The notes under the pieces were generated by a model, which was not told where the DNA came from, searched no databases, and was given only the letters and a program-made list of their open reading frames with translations. Below, piece by piece: positions 1 to 7,448 of a stretch of DNA of 64,000 nucleotides. The translations under genes and the position numbers were made by a program. The stretch comes from Parvularcula sp039818345. Lineage in GTDB: Bacteria; Pseudomonadota; Alphaproteobacteria; Caulobacterales; Parvularculaceae. Location: NCBI GenBank assembly GCA_039818345.1, contig JBCBUC010000015.1, positions 18,427 to 82,426 of the forward strand, given 5' to 3'. How positions within the stretch are numbered: the first letter of the stretch is position 1; every line of letters starts with the position of its first letter.

Positions 1-1052
1 AATCTAAGGGTAATGTGATTGACCCGATGGATTTTGTCGACGAATTCGGGGCGGACCCGCTTCGTTTCGCTTTGGCAGCGCAGGCGACCCAAGGACGGGA
101 TCTGAGCCTGTCAAAATCGCGCGTTGAGGGGTATCGCAACTTCCGGACAAAGCTATGGAATGCTGCACGCTTTCTTCAGATCCGCGATATTCCGATCACT
201 GGTGTAACGACCGATCCTGCCGCTCTGAAGCTGCCGCTGAACCGTTGGATGATGCACGAAGCGTCGGTCATGGCGAAGGCTGTGGCTGAGGGCGTCGAAA
301 ATTTCCGTTTTGATGATGCTGCGTCAGCGGTTTATCAGTTCACGTGGCGAACCTATTGTGACTGGTGCATCGAACTCGCAAAGCCGGTGCTTGATGAAGG
401 CACAGCGGAGGATGTCGCTGAGACAAAAGCCGTGCTTGGCGAGACGCTCGAGGCAATCTTGGTCGCGCTTGAGCCGATCATGCCGTTTGTTTCTCGAGAG
501 ATCTTCGGTGCGATGAACGAAGGAAGCCGCGCCTTCGACGAATTGGCGTGGCCAACAAGTGACTTCACCGACGACGCTGCCGTCGCTCAAATGGAAATGG
601 CCATATCGCTTATATCTGAACTGAGAAGCACACGGTCTGAGGTGAATGTGCCGGCCGCAGCCAAACTGAACCTCGTGGCGATCGACGCGCCGGAAAAAAC
701 GCGCGAGCAGCTGGCGGCGCAGGCGAATGCGATCAGGCGGATGGCCAGGATCGAGGACATCACGTTTGCGGATCAACCACCCAAGGGTGCCATACAGCTG
801 GTCAGTGATGGCGTGACTTATGCGCTGCCAGTGGCCGACGTGATTGATCTTGATGCGGAGATGGCCCGCCTCGACAAGGATATCGCCGCGGCGCAAGGGC
901 AACTCAAAAAGGCCGAAGGCAAGCTCGGTAACGAACGCTTTGTTGCCAAAGCGCCGCCCGAAGTTGTTGAGGAGGAACGCGCGCGCGTCACCAAATTCAG
1001 CGACGAGCTCAAGCAGCTAGAGGTGGCCAAAGCTCGTCTTGCTGCTCTTTAG
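1..1052 (+). CDS. valS: valine--tRNA ligase, C-terminal part (5' end outside window)
   Basis: Class I aminoacyl-tRNA synthetase charging tRNA-Val in the cytoplasm. The window opens inside the KMSKS loop: the first readable residues are SKGNVIDPMD, the standard continuation of that signature. Next come the helical anticodon-binding domain (about residues 90-200 of the visible part) and, at the end, the charged coiled coil typical of ValS (LDAEMARLDKDI to the C terminus), which contacts the tRNA elbow. The reading frame starts at base 3 and ends with TAG. About 350 residues are visible, so roughly the first two thirds of the protein (Rossmann core and editing domain) lie upstream. The stop is one base from the stop of the convergent gamma-glutamyltransferase gene. 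Identification is from the motif and the coiled coil together; IleS and LeuS lack this tail. Confidence 0.95.
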   Translation, partial: SKGNVIDPMDFVDEFGADPLRFALAAQATQGRDLSLSKSRVEGYRNFRTKLWNAARFLQIRDIPITGVTTDPAALKLPLNRWMMHEASVMAKAVAEGVENFRFDDAASAVYQFTWRTYCDWCIELAKPVLDEGTAEDVAETKAVLGETLEAILVALEPIMPFVSREIFGAMNEGSRAFDELAWPTSDFTDDAAVAQMEMAISLISELRSTRSEVNVPAAAKLNLVAIDAPEKTREQLAAQANAIRRMARIEDITFADQPPKGAIQLVSDGVTYALPVADVIDLDAEMARLDKDIAAAQGQLKKAEGKLGNERFVAKAPPEVVEEERARVTKFSDELKQLEVAKARLAAL

Positions 1053-1053
1053 G

Positions 1054-2811
1054 CTATTGCCAATCGTCAGAGGTGATGACGCTTCCTTCGCGGCGATGAT
1101 CCGCAAAGGTGTCAACGCCGTCGGGACTTAAAACAAATCCGTGAACCCCGGAGGTGAGGGGTGTGGTCGAGACCTCGTAACCCGCAGCAACGAGCTCAGT
1201 GGCAAGGCCGTCTGCCCCTTCTTCAACCAACACCTTGCCCCGCGGGACAACGACATGGGGCTGCTTGATCGCGTCACTGATCTTTTCGCCGCCAAAGACA
1301 TGCGCCATCAGTGTTTTAGCGACATAGCCAATGATGGCAGGGCCGCCGGGGCTGCCGGTGGCAGCGTAGGGCACGCCCTCTGCGTCGAAAACGACCACAG
1401 GGGTCATTGAGCTCATCGGTCGTTTGCGCGGGCCAGGTGCATTCGCGATCGGCTTACCGTCGCGGCCTGGGTCTCTTGAGAAATCAGTCAGCTGATTGTT
1501 GAGCACCATACCGCCTGCAAACATCTGGCTACCAAAGGGCATCTCGACGGTCGCGGTCATGGAGATGATATTGCCATCAGCATCCCTAATCGAGAAATGT
1601 GAGGTGGCTGGGACTTCATAAGAGTGATCGTCGAGCCGGCCTTCCTTGATCGCAGGTCCAGCGGGCGCGCCCGGTTCAACATCCTTCAAAGGAGAAGGGC
1701 CGATAAGCTCAGCGCGATCTTTGAGGTAGGATCGATCAATCAGGGCGTCGGTGAGATCCTCCGCTGAAAGATCATCCGTCCCCATCGAGATAGGGTCGCC
1801 GAGATAGCGACTACGGTCAGCATAGGCCAGGCGTGTTGCCTCCACATAGGGCACCAGGTTGTTTTTTGGCGAACCGTCTGCGCCAGTTTGTTCGTAGATT
1901 TGCAAGATCTGCAAGAGCGTGACACCGCCGGAGCTGGGCGGCGGCATCGAGCACACTTCAAACGTCTTGACGGGGCGACAAATCGGTTCGCGATCAACCA
2001 CTTCATAGGCCGCGAAGTCGTCCAATGTCATGGTTTCGTTGCCAGACTGGCTGTTGACCCGGGCGATGATCGCATCGGCGATCGGTCCTTCGTAAAAGGC
2101 AGCGGCACCGCCTTGGGCGATTGTTGTGGCACTGTCGGCAAAGGCCGTGTTCGTGATCGTCTCGCCGATCGCGATGGGTTTGCCGTCGTCACCGTAGTAG
2201 ATCTCACCCCCATCTTCGAGCCTTAGGTGAGGGAACCGTCCAACCCAATAATGCATCCGCTGGGGCATGGGAAAGCCATCAGACGCCAGACGAATGGGCG
2301 CATCAAAAAGAGACGCCCATTCAAGTTTGCCGTGCCGCTGATGTGCGAACTCCAAAAGCGCCACCGCGCCGGGCACACCGGTGCTGAAGCCCGAGCGCAC
2401 CGCGTCGAAAAACGCCATCGCTGTTCCGTCTTCGGTCAAAAAGACATCGGGCGTGATCGAGGCGGGCGCCATTTCCCGGCCATCATAGGCATGGAGATCT
2501 CCCGTTTCCGCTTCATAGAACAGCATAAATGCCCCGCCACCCAGGCCGGAGGATTGGGGTTCGACCAAACTGAGGACGGCTTGAACAGCGACGGCGGCGT
2601 CCGCTGCGGTTCCGCCGCGGGCCAAGACCTCGGCCCCCGCTTCGACGGCAAGCGGGTGCGCGGCACTGACGATCCAAGGAAGCGGCTGGGATTCATCGCC
2701 ACCCGGCAATGCTTCCAAAGGGGCATCGGTGGGTGCGCTGTCGGTTGCGGTGTCGCTGCAAGCGGCGAGAAAGGCGGTGGTGATGGCGGCAAGTGCCAGT
2801 CTGCGGTCCAT
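1054..2811 (-). CDS. ggt: gamma-glutamyltransferase, probable lipoprotein
   Basis: Ntn-hydrolase that cleaves the gamma-glutamyl bond of glutathione and related peptides in the periplasm. The 585-residue protein starts MDRRLALAAITTAFLAACSD, a lipoprotein signal with the lipobox LAAC, so it is probably membrane-anchored. The proenzyme should cleave itself before Thr403 in ATSHFSI, giving large and small subunits. The small subunit carries the substrate-binding stretch RPMSSMTP and the glycine-rich GSPGG loop. An open frame continues 76 residues upstream, but that extension crosses the start of the divergent peptidase gene and lacks a signal, so I place the start at 2811. It is transcribed away from the S58 peptidase gene across a 61-bp gap, which must hold both promoters. 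Confidence 0.92.
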   Translation of the reverse strand: MDRRLALAAITTAFLAACSDTATDSAPTDAPLEALPGGDESQPLPWIVSAAHPLAVEAGAEVLARGGTAADAAVAVQAVLSLVEPQSSGLGGGAFMLFYEAETGDLHAYDGREMAPASITPDVFLTEDGTAMAFFDAVRSGFSTGVPGAVALLEFAHQRHGKLEWASLFDAPIRLASDGFPMPQRMHYWVGRFPHLRLEDGGEIYYGDDGKPIAIGETITNTAFADSATTIAQGGAAAFYEGPIADAIIARVNSQSGNETMTLDDFAAYEVVDREPICRPVKTFEVCSMPPPSSGGVTLLQILQIYEQTGADGSPKNNLVPYVEATRLAYADRSRYLGDPISMGTDDLSAEDLTDALIDRSYLKDRAELIGPSPLKDVEPGAPAGPAIKEGRLDDHSYEVPATSHFSIRDADGNIISMTATVEMPFGSQMFAGGMVLNNQLTDFSRDPGRDGKPIANAPGPRKRPMSSMTPVVVFDAEGVPYAATGSPGGPAIIGYVAKTLMAHVFGGEKISDAIKQPHVVVPRGKVLVEEGADGLATELVAAGYEVSTTPLTSGVHGFVLSPDGVDTFADHRREGSVITSDDWQ

Positions 2812-2872
2812 GCTTGCTCCTTGGGTAGCGTGCAGAGCACAATCTTGGCTGAGTGCGCGAGAGAGGCAAGCC

Positions 2873-3853
2873 GTGTCGACCGGTCCAAACAACAGCATCA
2901 CCGATATCCAAGGAATAACCGTGGGCTGCGCCGAAGACGCCGCTGCGAAAACCGGCGTCACACTGCTTTTGCCCGAAGGCAGGTTGCGCGCGGCCGTCGA
3001 TGTCCGGGGCGGCGCGCCGGGAACGCGGGAGACGGACACGCTTCGGCCCGGCGCACTCGCCGATGAGGTCCACGGGGTCGTGCTGAGCGGCGGATCGGTC
3101 TATGGCCTCGCGGCGGCAGACTCGGTGTGCCGCCTTTTGGGGGCTGCGGGCCGAGGTTACGGCATGGTGCAGAGGGAAGGGGTACCCCAATCACCCATCG
3201 TGCCCGCGGCCATTTTGTATGATCTGGCCAATGACGGCGATAAAAATTGGGGCACAGAACCTCCCTATGCAGCGCTTGGTGAACAAGCCTTCCATGCCGC
3301 GTCTGATAGCGTGCGCTTGGGTCCTTTTGGTGCAGGGATCGGCGCGACGGCGGGCGCCTATCCAGGCGGATTGGGGACCGCGTCTTGGGTGACCGCTGAC
3401 GGGATCACGATCGCGGCGCTTGTCGCGGCCAACCCGTTTGGCTCTCCTTATGTGCCGGGCACGAAGCAATTTTGGGCTGCGCCCTTTGAGGTGAATGACG
3501 AATTTGGTGGGCGCGGCTTTCCAAGCGAAGCAAGTGCGGCCGGCCTTCCGCCGGATACCAAGATGGGCACAGCGACCAGAAGCAACACCACCATCGCGAT
3601 CATCGCGACCGATGCGGACCTGCCGGTCACCGAGCTTGAGCGCCTTGCGATCATGGCCCAGGACGGGCTGGCCCGGGCCATTCGCCCGGCGCACGCCCCG
3701 GTCGATGGCGACGTCGTCTTCGCCGTGACGACTGCAGCCAAAGAGGTCAGCATGCCGCTCTTTATGGCATCGGGCATTTTGGGATCCATCGCGGGCGACG
3801 TGATGGCTCGGGCGATCGCGCGCGGGATTTATGCGGCGGACAGCTCGCGCTGA
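2873..3853 (+). CDS. S58/P1 family self-processing peptidase (NylC/DmpA-like)
   Basis: Member of the P1/S58 N-terminal nucleophile hydrolases, which include DmpA aminopeptidase, beta-peptidyl aminopeptidases and the nylon-oligomer hydrolase NylC. The motif SNTTIAIIATDA is the auto-cleavage site; by comparison with NylC the break should fall between Asn238 and Thr239, making Thr239 the nucleophile. Further family blocks are VDVRGGAPGTRETD near the N terminus, LSGGSVYGLAAADSV, and DGDVVFAVTT near the C terminus. I chose the GTG start because it gives a 326-residue protein of normal family size and follows the purine-rich AGAGAGG. There is no signal peptide. Divergent from ggt, so both could act on small peptides, but the substrate is unknown. 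Confidence 0.85.
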   Translation: MSTGPNNSITDIQGITVGCAEDAAAKTGVTLLLPEGRLRAAVDVRGGAPGTRETDTLRPGALADEVHGVVLSGGSVYGLAAADSVCRLLGAAGRGYGMVQREGVPQSPIVPAAILYDLANDGDKNWGTEPPYAALGEQAFHAASDSVRLGPFGAGIGATAGAYPGGLGTASWVTADGITIAALVAANPFGSPYVPGTKQFWAAPFEVNDEFGGRGFPSEASAAGLPPDTKMGTATRSNTTIAIIATDADLPVTELERLAIMAQDGLARAIRPAHAPVDGDVVFAVTTAAKEVSMPLFMASGILGSIAGDVMARAIARGIYAADSSR

Positions 3854-3870
3854 CCTGCTCAACCCTTGCC

Positions 3871-4857
3871 TCAATGAGCGGCAAAGGCTTTCCGATAAGC
3901 GGCAGGCGACACCCCGACATAGGTGCGAAACCGTCGGCTGAGGTTATCAGCTGAGCCCAAGCCGCAGGCCTCAGCGATGGAGTGGGTGTCGAGGTTACTT
4001 GTCTCAAGCATGGATTTGGCGAGATCGACCCGGGTTTGGACGAGCCATTGGCCAGGGCTCTGGCCCGTCGCGGCAACGAACCGGCGGCTGAAGGTCCGTT
4101 CACTCATGTTGCATTGGTTGGCCATTTCACTGATTGTCCACGGATCATGCGGGCGTGCAATGATCGCATCAAGTAAGGTCGGTAGTGCGCCTTCTCTGGG
4201 GGTTGGCACAGGCGCTTCAACGAACTGCAATTGCCCACCTTGGCGATGGGGCGGGATCACGAGCCGCCTGGCGACGCTGTTCGCGGCGCCGACCCCTTTG
4301 TCTTTTCTGATCAGGTGCAGGAGGAGATCGAGACCTGCTGCTGACCCTGCCGATGTGAGAACAATTTCTTCGTCGACATACAAGACGTCCCGCGCGAAGC
4401 GGACCTGCGGGAAGCGCTGCTCAAATTCATCCGCATAACGCCAATGGGTTGTCGCTCGCCGACCGTTAAGGACACCAAGATCAGCGAGGAGGAAAGCACC
4501 AGAACAGATACTGACCAGACGCGTGCCGCGCCGATGGGCCTCGAGCATGGCTTGGCGCAGCGCGCTGCTCGCCGTCATTCTAGGCGGCCAGCCAGGCACG
4601 ATGATCGTCCCCGCTCTGGCTAAACCTTCAAGGTCTGCATCTGTCTTTAGCCGCAGGCGTCCGTCCCGCGAGACGACCTCTTGTTCTTCGGCACAGGTCA
4701 TCAGCCGGAACCAATCGGGCCCCATTTCAGGCCGTTCGAGACCATAAACCTCCGTCACCAGCTGAAACTCAAACCCATAAAAACCGGCGGGCAAGAGCGC
4801 GGCGACGAGCAAGGGGTCTGGGGAGGAGGTTGGCAAGATAAGCCTTTCTTCTGTCAA
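3871..4857 (-). CDS. GlxA-family transcriptional regulator (DJ-1/PfpI plus AraC HTH)
   Basis: Two-domain regulator of 328 residues. Residues about 15-190 form a DJ-1/PfpI fold with the nucleophile-elbow-like stretch VSICSGAFLLADLGVL, followed by THWRYADEFEQRFP, both typical of GlxA relatives. Residues about 220-320 form an AraC-type double helix-turn-helix: WTISEMANQCNMSERTFSRR, then IAEACGLGSADNLSRRFR and the family ending GVSPAAYRKAF. The N-terminal domain of such proteins is thought to sense a ligand rather than catalyse. It is divergent from the rhodanese-GNAT pair across 71 bp, so that pair is a possible target. The inducer cannot be read from the sequence. Confidence 0.9.
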   Translation of the reverse strand: MTEERLILPTSSPDPLLVAALLPAGFYGFEFQLVTEVYGLERPEMGPDWFRLMTCAEEQEVVSRDGRLRLKTDADLEGLARAGTIIVPGWPPRMTASSALRQAMLEAHRRGTRLVSICSGAFLLADLGVLNGRRATTHWRYADEFEQRFPQVRFARDVLYVDEEIVLTSAGSAAGLDLLLHLIRKDKGVGAANSVARRLVIPPHRQGGQLQFVEAPVPTPREGALPTLLDAIIARPHDPWTISEMANQCNMSERTFSRRFVAATGQSPGQWLVQTRVDLAKSMLETSNLDTHSIAEACGLGSADNLSRRFRTYVGVSPAAYRKAFAAH

Positions 4858-4928
4858 TCATGCCAGTACCGCCAAGAGGTGCTCCCGTGCAAGCCAAAGG
4901 GCATTGCTGATTAAAAAAAGGAAAAGCG

Positions 4929-5342
4929 ATGACCAATGAGGTGACCATGACGCCCGCGGCGCCTTCGTCCGAGGCGGAGCGATATTTTGCGTCGGCGTTC
5001 GCGTTCGAAACCGATTGTTGGGACGTGCACGAAGCGATGGAAAGCGGCGATCCTGGGTTTGTTCTTCTCGATGTCCGCAGCCCTCGGCTCTTTGAAAAAG
5101 GGCATGTGGCAGGAGCGATCAATCTTCCGCATGGGAAGATCATTGCAAGCAAGATGCGCGCATGGCCGGAGGACACTCTGTTCGTCACCTATTGCGCGGG
5201 CCCTCATTGCAACGGGGCAGCGCGGGGCGCCATTCGCCTGGCTCAGCTGGGGCGGCCCGTGAAGCTTATGGTGGGCGGCGTTACTGGTTGGCTCGATGAA
5301 GGTTTCACGCTTGAAGTGCAGAAAACCGGCGTGTTGGCCTAA
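4929..5342 (+). CDS. rhodanese-like domain protein
   Basis: Single-domain rhodanese homologue of 137 residues. The fold-defining strand-loop VLLDVRSPRLFEKGHVAGAI is present, followed by the active-site loop YCAGPHCNGAA, where the first Cys is the likely persulfide-carrying residue. A VGGVTGWLDEGF segment matches the usual family ending (GGxxxW). No signal peptide or membrane segment, so cytoplasmic. The start ATG follows AAAAGGAAAAGCG. The stop overlaps the next start (TAATG), so translation is coupled to the acetyltransferase. Sulfur transfer is the family activity; the acceptor here is unknown. Confidence 0.88.
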   Translation: MTNEVTMTPAAPSSEAERYFASAFAFETDCWDVHEAMESGDPGFVLLDVRSPRLFEKGHVAGAINLPHGKIIASKMRAWPEDTLFVTYCAGPHCNGAARGAIRLAQLGRPVKLMVGGVTGWLDEGFTLEVQKTGVLA

Positions 5343-5812
5343 TGCGTGACGGTCCAATTAGCATACGTCTGTGGGCAGAGGAGGACGCACAAGAGCTTTT
5401 GGCGATGATGAAGGCCTTGGCTGTCTTTGAGGGCTATGCGGAGGCTTTCAAGGTCACACCGGAGGCCTTGATCACCCATGGTATGGGCAGCATACGGAGA
5501 TTCGAGGTTGTCGTCGCTGAGGACACGAAGACCCAGAGGCTGATTGGCATGGCGGTGACCTATCAACAGCCTTGGACCTATGATCTTCGCTCCACTGTCG
5601 TTCTTAAAGAGCTCTTCGTGGTTGCCGATCGCCGCGGTTGCGGCGTTGGCCATCGGTTGATGGAGGCGGTGATCGAGCATGCCCGGTTGACCGGCGCGTC
5701 ACGGATCAATTGGACCGTTCTTGCTGACAACCACCGGGCAAAAGCGTTTTACAGACAGTTCGACGGTAGGCGCGATGCCAAGTGGGAGCCCTGGACCCTT
5801 GAGCTAGCGTAA
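5342..5812 (+). CDS. GNAT-family N-acetyltransferase
   Basis: Protein of 156 residues with a GNAT fold. The acetyl-CoA-binding motif A is ADRRGCGVGHRLMEAVIEHA (the RxxGxG pattern), and motif B follows in NWTVLADNHRAKAFYRQFD. The segment around VLKELFVVADRR resembles diamine/spermidine-type acetyltransferases (ELFV), but the substrate is not certain. Its ATG overlaps the rhodanese stop by one base, so the two form an operon. It is followed by tRNA-Arg on the other strand. Confidence 0.86.
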   Translation: MRDGPISIRLWAEEDAQELLAMMKALAVFEGYAEAFKVTPEALITHGMGSIRRFEVVVAEDTKTQRLIGMAVTYQQPWTYDLRSTVVLKELFVVADRRGCGVGHRLMEAVIEHARLTGASRINWTVLADNHRAKAFYRQFDGRRDAKWEPWTLELA

Positions 5813-5838
5813 CTGTCGCCCAAGAAAATGAAGTCCAA

Positions 5839-5915
5839 TGGCGACCCCTGCAGGACTCGAACCTGCAACCGTCGGATTAGAAGTCCGGTGCTCTATCCAG
5901 TTGAGCTAAGGGGCC
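5839..5915 (-). tRNA. tRNA-Arg(UCU)
   Basis: Minus-strand cloverleaf of 77 nt with an encoded CCA end. The acceptor stem GGCCCCT pairs with AGGGGTC (one G-U), the D stem is GCTC/GAGC, the T arm carries GGTTCGAATCC, and the seven-base anticodon loop CTTCTAA gives UCU. Position 27-43 is a C-A mismatch, which a tRNA can tolerate. It reads AGA codons. It lies between the GNAT gene and the complex I accessory gene and uses neither of their promoters in an obvious way. Confidence 0.95.
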
Positions 5916-5958
5916 TTGGGAAGAGGGCCCATAGCACGGGTTGGGCCGGGCGCTAGGA

Positions 5959-6267
5959 CTAGTGCGTCCAAGGCTTTCTTCGGGCGGAGGCAAAGTTGTC
6001 CGCGTAGGCTTTGAGTACGGGTTTCTGCTCTGCTGGCTCGAACACCTGATGGGGGATGCCGTGGTCTTTGGCGTAGGTGACCGCTTGTTCCTTGCTGTCA
6101 AAGGAGAGCCTGACCTGACCGGCGCGCGTGTCATCAGCACTTGTCCAACCCATCAGCGGGTCGACGCGTTTAGCAAAACGGGGCTCGAACTCGAGAACCC
6201 AGTCCTTGGCGTTGCCTTTGCCTGACTGCATAGCGGTGCGGGCTGGACGGTAGATTCGCGCGAACAT
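5959..6267 (-). CDS. ETC complex I subunit, NDUFA4/NDUFS4-like
   Basis: Small 102-residue protein of the complex I accessory family otherwise known from mitochondria (18-kDa subunit) and alphaproteobacteria. The sequence starts MFARIYRPARTAMQSGKGNA and contains the diagnostic block WVLEFEPR, then LMGWTSADDTRAGQVRLSF, and FDSKEQAVTYAKDHGIP. These match the ETC_C1_NDUFA4 domain over nearly the whole length. I start at 6267 because the frame extension of 18 residues upstream has no family match. The protein would sit on the peripheral arm of NADH dehydrogenase; the core nuoA-D genes lie 22 kb away in this window. Confidence 0.88.
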   Translation of the reverse strand: MFARIYRPARTAMQSGKGNAKDWVLEFEPRFAKRVDPLMGWTSADDTRAGQVRLSFDSKEQAVTYAKDHGIPHQVFEPAEQKPVLKAYADNFASARRKPWTH

Positions 6268-6349
6268 GACCAGGTGATGGGCCACGTGGCGGCAGAGTGC
6301 AAGACGTCCATCTGCCGCCATGGTGAGCGATGCCTGCGATCAGGATGTG

Positions 6350-6742
6350 CTATTGTTGATAGCTGACGAGTTCATATTCGACGCCGTCATCGTCGAGAAA
6401 ATAGAAACGACGGCCCGGCTCATAATTGCCGTGGTTGAAGGGCGTAAAACCGAGCGCTTTGACCCGCTTTTCGCTGGCATCGAGGTCGTCCACCTCCACA
6501 CCGATGTGGTTGAGGTTGCCAAGCCGCGATTTGGCTCCGTCCGTCTCGTCTTGGCCATGCTCCGGGGCGTAAATGGCGAGGTAATCATCGTCATTGCCGA
6601 CATGCACAGTGTACCCGCCAAGCTGCGATTCGCCCTCCCAGCGAACACGCCAATCGAACAAATCCACCAACATTTTGGCGGTCTTTTTCGGGTTACGCAC
6701 TGTCAGGTTCACGTGCTCAAGCGATGCTTTGATGGCAGCCAT
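6350..6742 (-). CDS. VOC/glyoxalase-superfamily protein
   Basis: A 130-residue vicinal-oxygen-chelate protein built from two beta-alpha-beta-beta-beta modules: LEHVNLTVRNPKKTAKM starts the first, LNHIGVEVDDLDASEKRV the second, and the chain ends with GRRFYFLDDDGVEYELVSY. The His of LEHVNL, the His of LNHIGV and the Glu of EYELV are at the usual metal-ligand positions. Start chosen at the ATG after AGGAGAAGAAG; an upstream in-frame ATG has no ribosome site. The family includes glyoxalase I, dioxygenases and drug-binding resistance proteins, so the reaction is open. The promoter upstream is of the SoxR type, which suggests a role against redox-active compounds. Confidence 0.85.
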   Translation of the reverse strand: MAAIKASLEHVNLTVRNPKKTAKMLVDLFDWRVRWEGESQLGGYTVHVGNDDDYLAIYAPEHGQDETDGAKSRLGNLNHIGVEVDDLDASEKRVKALGFTPFNHGNYEPGRRFYFLDDDGVEYELVSYQQ

Positions 6743-6779
6743 CTTCTTCTCCTCATGGGTCAATCAAACAGTGAAGATG

Positions 6780-6810
6780 AGGCTAATTCCTCAACCTAAG
6801 TTGAGGTCAA
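6780..6810 (-). promoter_or_regulatory. SoxR-like operator inside a 19-bp-spacer promoter
   Basis: On the minus strand, TTGACC (6805-6810) and TAGCCT (6780-6785) are separated by exactly 19 bp, the overlong spacer that MerR-family activators need. Between and over them lies the 18-bp dyad CCTCAACTTAGGTTGAGG (6789-6806). The outer CCTCAA/TTGAGG arms and the following GAATTA are the same as in the E. coli soxS promoter. The start codon of the VOC gene is about 38 bp downstream of the -10. The match is seen directly; binding by SoxR is inferred. Confidence 0.75.
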
Positions 6811-6910
6811 GGTTTATTTTCGGGCGGAATGATGGGTCCATGTGAGTGCGGCGTGGCTGGACACACGGGGGATGGCATCCAACGAAACCGCTTTTGATGA
6901 AGGAGGAAAC

Positions 6911-6987
6911 TGGTCGGGGCGGCGTGATTCGAACACGCGACCCCCTGTACCCAAAACAGGTGCGCTACCAGGCTGCGCCACGCCCCG
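6911..6987 (-). tRNA. tRNA-Pro(UGG)
   Basis: Minus-strand cloverleaf of 77 nt including CCA. Acceptor stem CGGGGCG pairs perfectly with CGCCCCG, the D arm contains GCGCAGCCTGGTAGCGC, the anticodon stem CCTGT/ACAGG encloses TTTGGGT (anticodon UGG), and the T arm carries GTGTTCGAATCAC. Reads CCA/CCN proline codons. Confidence 0.97.
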
Positions 6988-7081
6988 ACCGGAAAGCGGC
7001 CCATAGAACTCTCTCGCGCGGGACGCAATGACAATTCGCCGACGAAGTCGGGGCAAAGTGGCTTCTTCCTCGCGCCTCCCC

Positions 7082-7390
7082 ATGGCACGATCGAGGGGAC
7101 GAAGTGGAAAGATTCTCGTGGTTCAGATTTTACGCGCTGTGGTGATCGTGGTGGGTTTGGTGATGACCGTTGCTGGCTGTTATTTCGTGATGGTTGGCCT
7201 CGGCGTACCGGTCGAGGAACTGACCTTCGGTTTTGGTGCGTTCTCGCTCAGCAGCGGCAATCTTTCTGCCGGGATCGTGTTTAGCGTCTTTGGGACCATC
7301 CTGATCTTTATTGCTGCGCAACACATGAAGCGCCGCAAAGAGACGACCGTCGACGGCGCGAGCATCACCACGCATGAAGTGAACATGTAG
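7082..7390 (+). CDS. small inner-membrane protein, unknown
   Basis: A 102-residue protein that I do not recognise. A basic N terminus (MARSRGRSGK) precedes a membrane helix (ILRAVVIVVGLVMTVAGCYF), a short loop with acidic residues (VEELTFGFG), a second membrane helix (AGIVFSVFGTILIFIAAQ) and a basic cytoplasmic end (MKRRKE). By the positive-inside rule both ends face the cytoplasm. The frame is open from 7028, but that part overlaps the tRNA-Pro promoter side; the true start could also be a GTG a few codons further in. Convergent with the lytic transglycosylase gene. Reality of the gene is likely but not proven. Confidence 0.5.
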   Translation: MARSRGRSGKILVVQILRAVVIVVGLVMTVAGCYFVMVGLGVPVEELTFGFGAFSLSSGNLSAGIVFSVFGTILIFIAAQHMKRRKETTVDGASITTHEVNM

Positions 7391-7448
7391 CTGGAGCGTC
7401 AGGAGCCAGCCCGTGGGTACACTGAATGCTTGGTGCAGTCCTTAACCG

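Noticed and set aside
324..902. Minus-strand 192-codon frame inside valS
   Set aside because: Antisense to a certain gene, with no motif or ribosome site.
2812..3039. 76-residue N-terminal extension of the gamma-glutamyltransferase frame
   Set aside because: It overlaps the start of the divergent peptidase gene, has no ribosome site, and would hide the lipoprotein signal that begins at 2811.
2227..3066. Plus-strand reading frame antisense to gamma-glutamyltransferase
   Set aside because: Arg/His-rich, low-complexity translation with no family resemblance; a shadow of the real gene.
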